A DNA stretch of 43,521 nt from NCBI GenBank assembly GCA_017512465.1, contig JAFWGH010000173.1, forward strand, positions 1-43,521, read 5' to 3'. A program made the position numbers and the translations under genes. The stretch comes from Clostridia bacterium. Its GTDB lineage: Bacteria > Bacillota > Clostridia > Oscillospirales > Acutalibacteraceae. Under the pieces are notes generated by a model. The model was not told where the DNA came from and did no database searches. It saw only the letters and a program-made list of their open reading frames with translations. Positions 41,060-43,521 of this stretch are shown piece after piece (positions within the stretch are counted from its first letter, which is position 1; each line of letters begins with the position of its first letter).

Positions 41060-41545
41060 TTATTCTCCGAGCGGAACACCGTTTGCATCGGTTGTATAGC
41101 CATCGTGACCTGTCAAATAGAAGATACCTTCTATCAGTGCCCAAACTGCCATCGCCGGAGCGAAAATACCAAAGGAGAGCAGGGAAACGAGCAGTTGAAT
41201 GAGCGCTTTTTTTGTATAACCGAGATAGAAATTGTGAACACCGATTGACCCCAGAAAAATAGCTAAAAGACCTGCTGCAATTTTGCTCTTCTGCGCACTG
41301 GTCGGCACCTGCGGGTTGGGTTGTTGATAAGGCTGTTGATAGGGTTGCTGATAAGGCTGCCGGTAAGCCGAATTGTAAGGCTGCTGCGCGCCTTGGTCAG
41401 CAGGCTGTTGATAAGCAGCATTATAAGGCTGTTGCACATAGCCGGCATTTGTTACAGGCTCGGCCGGAGCGGCTACTGTGTTACCGCAAACAGGGCAAAC
41501 AGTGGCATTATTGTCAATTTCATTACCGCAATTCTCACAATACAT
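41060..41545 (-). CDS. TM2-domain membrane protein with N-terminal zinc ribbon
   Basis: 161 residues. The start MYCENCGNEIDNNATVCPVCG is a zinc ribbon with two CxxC pairs. A Pro/Gln/Tyr-rich linker follows with tandem QPYQQPYQQPYQQPN repeats (also visible as a short DNA repeat near 41310-41370). A TM2 domain covers about 85-150 (KSKIAAGLLAIFLGSIGVHNFYLG, then a second hydrophobic helix and GIFYLTGHDGY). Function of such proteins is unknown. ATG at 41545 has GGAGG 8 bases upstream; an earlier in-frame start at 41587 does not. Confidence 0.9.
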   Translation of the reverse strand: MYCENCGNEIDNNATVCPVCGNTVAAPAEPVTNAGYVQQPYNAAYQQPADQGAQQPYNSAYRQPYQQPYQQPYQQPNPQVPTSAQKSKIAAGLLAIFLGSIGVHNFYLGYTKKALIQLLVSLLSFGIFAPAMAVWALIEGIFYLTGHDGYTTDANGVPLGE

Positions 41546-41577
41546 AAGAATAACCTCCAAAATTAATATACATCTTG

Positions 41578-41606
41578 AAATTAACATAGATATTGAAAAA
41601 AGTCAA
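41578..41606 (-). promoter_or_regulatory. Promoter of the TM2 gene
   Basis: On the - strand, TTGACT (41601-41606) and TAATTT (41578-41583) are 17 bases apart, about 33 bases before the start codon. The -10 element is a moderate match. Confidence 0.6.
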
Positions 41607-41644
41607 TTATTTTGGTAAAAAAACAATAACTTAGAAAGATAGTA

Positions 41645-41673
41645 TTGACTATAATTAAAAATTTAGATATAAT
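41645..41673 (+). promoter_or_regulatory. Sigma-A promoter of rny
   Basis: TTGACT (41645-41650) and TATAAT (41668-41673) are 17 bases apart. Transcription should start near 41680, leaving an untranslated leader of about 134 bases before the rny start. The leader contains a short ATGATGAATGATGATG stretch but no clear riboswitch fold. Confidence 0.88.
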
Positions 41674-41813
41674 AGAACAGAACTTGTGCATTTTTTTGTG
41701 CAAATTACAAATGTTAAAAATCAACAGTTCCAACTGACTCTTTTTTGGTGCAAACCAAGTAAAAATGATGAATGATGATGAATCAAATTTAAAGACGAAG
41801 GAGGTGCTGCTCT

Positions 41814-43382
41814 ATGAATTTCGATATTACGACTTTTATTCTCGGTATAGCAATCGGTGGCGTTGTATTCGGTGCAGTTTGTTTTGTACTCGGCAGAGTA
41901 TTGCTTAAGAAAACAAGCGAGAAAACCATCGGCGATGCAAAAACACAAGCTGCAAATATTATTAACAACGCTATGGCGGAAGCCGAAACCAAGCGCAAAG
42001 AAACTCTGATTGAAGCGAAGGACGAAATACACAAATTGCGTTCCGATGCGGATAAGGAAATCAGGGAAAGAAGAAGCGAAGTACAGCGAAGCGAAAGACG
42101 ACTTGTTCAAAAAGAAGAGCATCTTGACAAGAAAGTCGAGATGATGGAAAAGAAAGAAGAATTACTTCAAAACAAGTTAAAACAAGCTGATGCGAAAATG
42201 GAAGAAATAGAGAGCATCAAGAAAAGCCAGTTTGAAATGCTTGAGCGTGTTTCCGGTTTTACCAAGGAGCAGGCAAAAGAGTATTTGTTGAAAGCACTCG
42301 ATGAAGAACTCACACACGAAAAAGCGGTTAAGATTCTTGATTATGAGCAAAGGCTGAAGGATGAAAGCGACAAGCTCGCGCATGAGATTGTCGGCAGAGC
42401 CATTCAGCGCTGTGCGGCGGATCACGCAACCGAAGCGACTGTCAGCGTAGTCAGCTTGCCCAATGATGAAATGAAGGGCAGAATCATCGGTAGAGAGGGT
42501 AGAAATATCCGCACAATCGAAACCATGACCGGTTGTGATTTGATTATTGATGACACGCCCGAAGCGATTACACTTTCCTGCTTTGACCCGGTGAGAAGAG
42601 AAAAGGCAAGAGTTGCTTTAGAAAAACTGATTACCGATGGCAGAATCCATCCTGCGAGAATAGAGGATGTGGTGGAAAAAGCCGGCAGAGAGGTTGACAG
42701 AACCATTAAGCAAGAAGGCGAAAAGGCCGCTTTAGATGCCGGTGTCAATGGTATCCATCCCGAGCTGATTAAGCTGATGGGTAAGTTAAAATACCGTACC
42801 AGCTATGGTCAAAATGTGTTGCAGCACTCCTTGGAGGTTTCTTATATTTCCGGCTTGCTGGCAACCGAATTGGGACTTTCCGAAAACCAAATTAAATTGG
42901 CAAAGCGCGCCGGCTTCTTACATGATGTCGGTAAGGCACTCGACCATGAGTTTGAGGGTACCCATATTGCTTTGGGCGTTGAGTATGCAAAGCGTTATAA
43001 AGAAAGTCAGGCTGTGATTCATGCGATTGAAGCACATCATGGTGATGTAGAGGCGAAAACCGTTGTGGCGTGTTTGGTGCAGGCGGCAGATGCAATCAGT
43101 GCCGCAAGACCGGGCGCAAGGCGTGAGAACATTCAAAACTACATTAAGAGACTGGAAAAATTGGAAGGCATTGCCAATTCCTTTAACGGCGTTGAAAATT
43201 CCTTTGCTATCCAAGCGGGTAGAGAGGTGCGCATTATGGTCAAACCCGAAATCATTAATGATGAGGGCATGGCAATCGTAGCGCGCGAAATTGTTAAAAA
43301 GATTGAAGCGGAGTGCGAATATCCCGGTCAGATTAAGGTAAATGTGATTCGTGAGAGCCGCGCTACAGACTATGCAAAATAA
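41814..43382 (+). CDS. rny: Ribonuclease Y
   Basis: 522 residues, normal size. RNase Y is the membrane-bound endonuclease that starts mRNA decay in many Bacillota. An N-terminal membrane segment (about 6-31) is followed by a long charged coiled coil (about 35-140). The KH domain has the GxxG loop GREG at 226-229; the HD domain has the metal-binding His370-Asp371 in [17 protein letters not shown] stands about 10 bases before the ATG. Followed at once by a terminator. Confidence 0.97.
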   Translation: MNFDITTFILGIAIGGVVFGAVCFVLGRVLLKKTSEKTIGDAKTQAANIINNAMAEAETKRKETLIEAKDEIHKLRSDADKEIRERRSEVQRSERRLVQKEEHLDKKVEMMEKKEELLQNKLKQADAKMEEIESIKKSQFEMLERVSGFTKEQAKEYLLKALDEELTHEKAVKILDYEQRLKDESDKLAHEIVGRAIQRCAADHATEATVSVVSLPNDEMKGRIIGREGRNIRTIETMTGCDLIIDDTPEAITLSCFDPVRREKARVALEKLITDGRIHPARIEDVVEKAGREVDRTIKQEGEKAALDAGVNGIHPELIKLMGKLKYRTSYGQNVLQHSLEVSYISGLLATELGLSENQIKLAKRAGFLHDVGKALDHEFEGTHIALGVEYAKRYKESQAVIHAIEAHHGDVEAKTVVACLVQAADAISAARPGARRENIQNYIKRLEKLEGIANSFNGVENSFAIQAGREVRIMVKPEIINDEGMAIVAREIVKKIEAECEYPGQIKVNVIRESRATDYAK

Positions 43383-43388
43383 AAAAAT

Positions 43389-43412
43389 CGGCGAGTTTCT
43401 CGCCGGTTTTTT
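43389..43412 (+). terminator. Intrinsic terminator of rny
   Basis: CGGCGAG (43389-43395) pairs with CTCGCCG (43399-43405) around TTT and is followed by GTTTTTT. It starts 7 bases after the stop codon. Confidence 0.93.
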
Positions 43413-43414
43413 AT

Positions 43415-43493
43415 CAAATAAGGATTTGTCGCGCTCCCCAAGCGCGCAAATCCTTATTTGTGCAGTCAGCGGTCAGCGGTCAGCAGTTAGCGA
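43415..43493. repeat. Inverted repeat and dispersed repeat at the right edge
   Basis: CAAATAAGGATTTG (43415-43428) and CAAATCCTTATTTG (43447-43460) are perfect inverted copies, with GCGCT/AGCGC inside. The right arm plus one base (CAAATCCTTATTTGT) also occurs at 149-163, just before mutS2. Tandem CAGCGGT units follow, then GTCAGCAGTTAGCGA (43479-43493), identical to 22827-22841. No gene in the last 109 bases beyond these repeats. Confidence 0.8.
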
Positions 43494-43521
43494 TTGGTGG
43501 CGTTGCTACGCAACGCATTTA

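Noticed and set aside
41310..41375. Short tandem repeats as a CRISPR-like array
   Set aside because: They are in-frame codons for the QPYQQPYQQP linker of the TM2 protein; there are no spacers or cas genes.

Overview
The window reads as the chromosome of an anaerobic, endospore-forming Bacillota, most likely a gut Clostridia of the Oscillospirales/Ruminococcaceae type (inference). The support is the early-cobalt-insertion (anaerobic) B12 pathway, the spore germination protein YpeB, Gram-positive style genes (mutS2, rny, ymdB, many lipoprotein signal peptides, a TPQTG surface anchor), consensus sigma-A promoters, and small hairpin repeats of the kind common in gut Clostridia. I saw no tRNA, rRNA, CRISPR array or prophage.

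Region 1 (1-2629): a palindromic repeat element, then mutS2. Region 2 (2727-23885) is the core of the window: a near-complete cobalamin locus of 20 genes, all on the + strand. It starts with a perfect consensus promoter, a cobalamin riboswitch and an intrinsic terminator. The first five genes form an envelope module: an exported lipoprotein form of the cobaltochelatase CbiK, a two-domain lipoprotein, a binding-protein lipoprotein, a FecCD permease and an ATPase with an extra C-terminal domain. Corrin ring genes follow (cbiA, cbiC, cbiD, cbiF, cbiG, cbiH and a CbiJ-CbiE-CbiT triple fusion), then cbiB, cobD, cbiP, cobO, cobT, cobU, cobS, a degenerate CobU-like gene and cobC. Most neighbours overlap by 1-20 bases. 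Three longer gaps are filled with hairpin or dispersed repeats and split the locus into blocks. cbiL and the genes that make precorrin-2/sirohydrochlorin are absent and must be elsewhere if the pathway is complete.

Region 3 (23886-29800) is a patchwork. It holds a decayed 5' end of an IS200/IS605-type transposase, an AT-rich lipoprotein gene, a 234-bp copy of the 3' end of an alcohol dehydrogenase gene flanked by a repeated palindromic motif, a surface CotH-kinase protein, and the intact iron-dependent alcohol dehydrogenase. The copy and the intact gene differ at 13 bases, all synonymous.

Region 4 (29825-36387): a small lipoprotein and ypeB on the - strand, then on the + strand a DUF4830-type protein, an RsuA-type pseudouridine synthase, an unrecognised membrane protein with an unrecognised lipoprotein, and an Sfp-type phosphopantetheinyl transferase. 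A convergent terminator with a perfect 22-bp stem closes it. Region 5 (36398-43412): a tight - strand operon ymdB / family 5 solute-binding lipoprotein / recG, a TM2-domain protein, and rny on the + strand. Repeats seen at the left edge of the window and inside the B12 locus reappear at the right edge.
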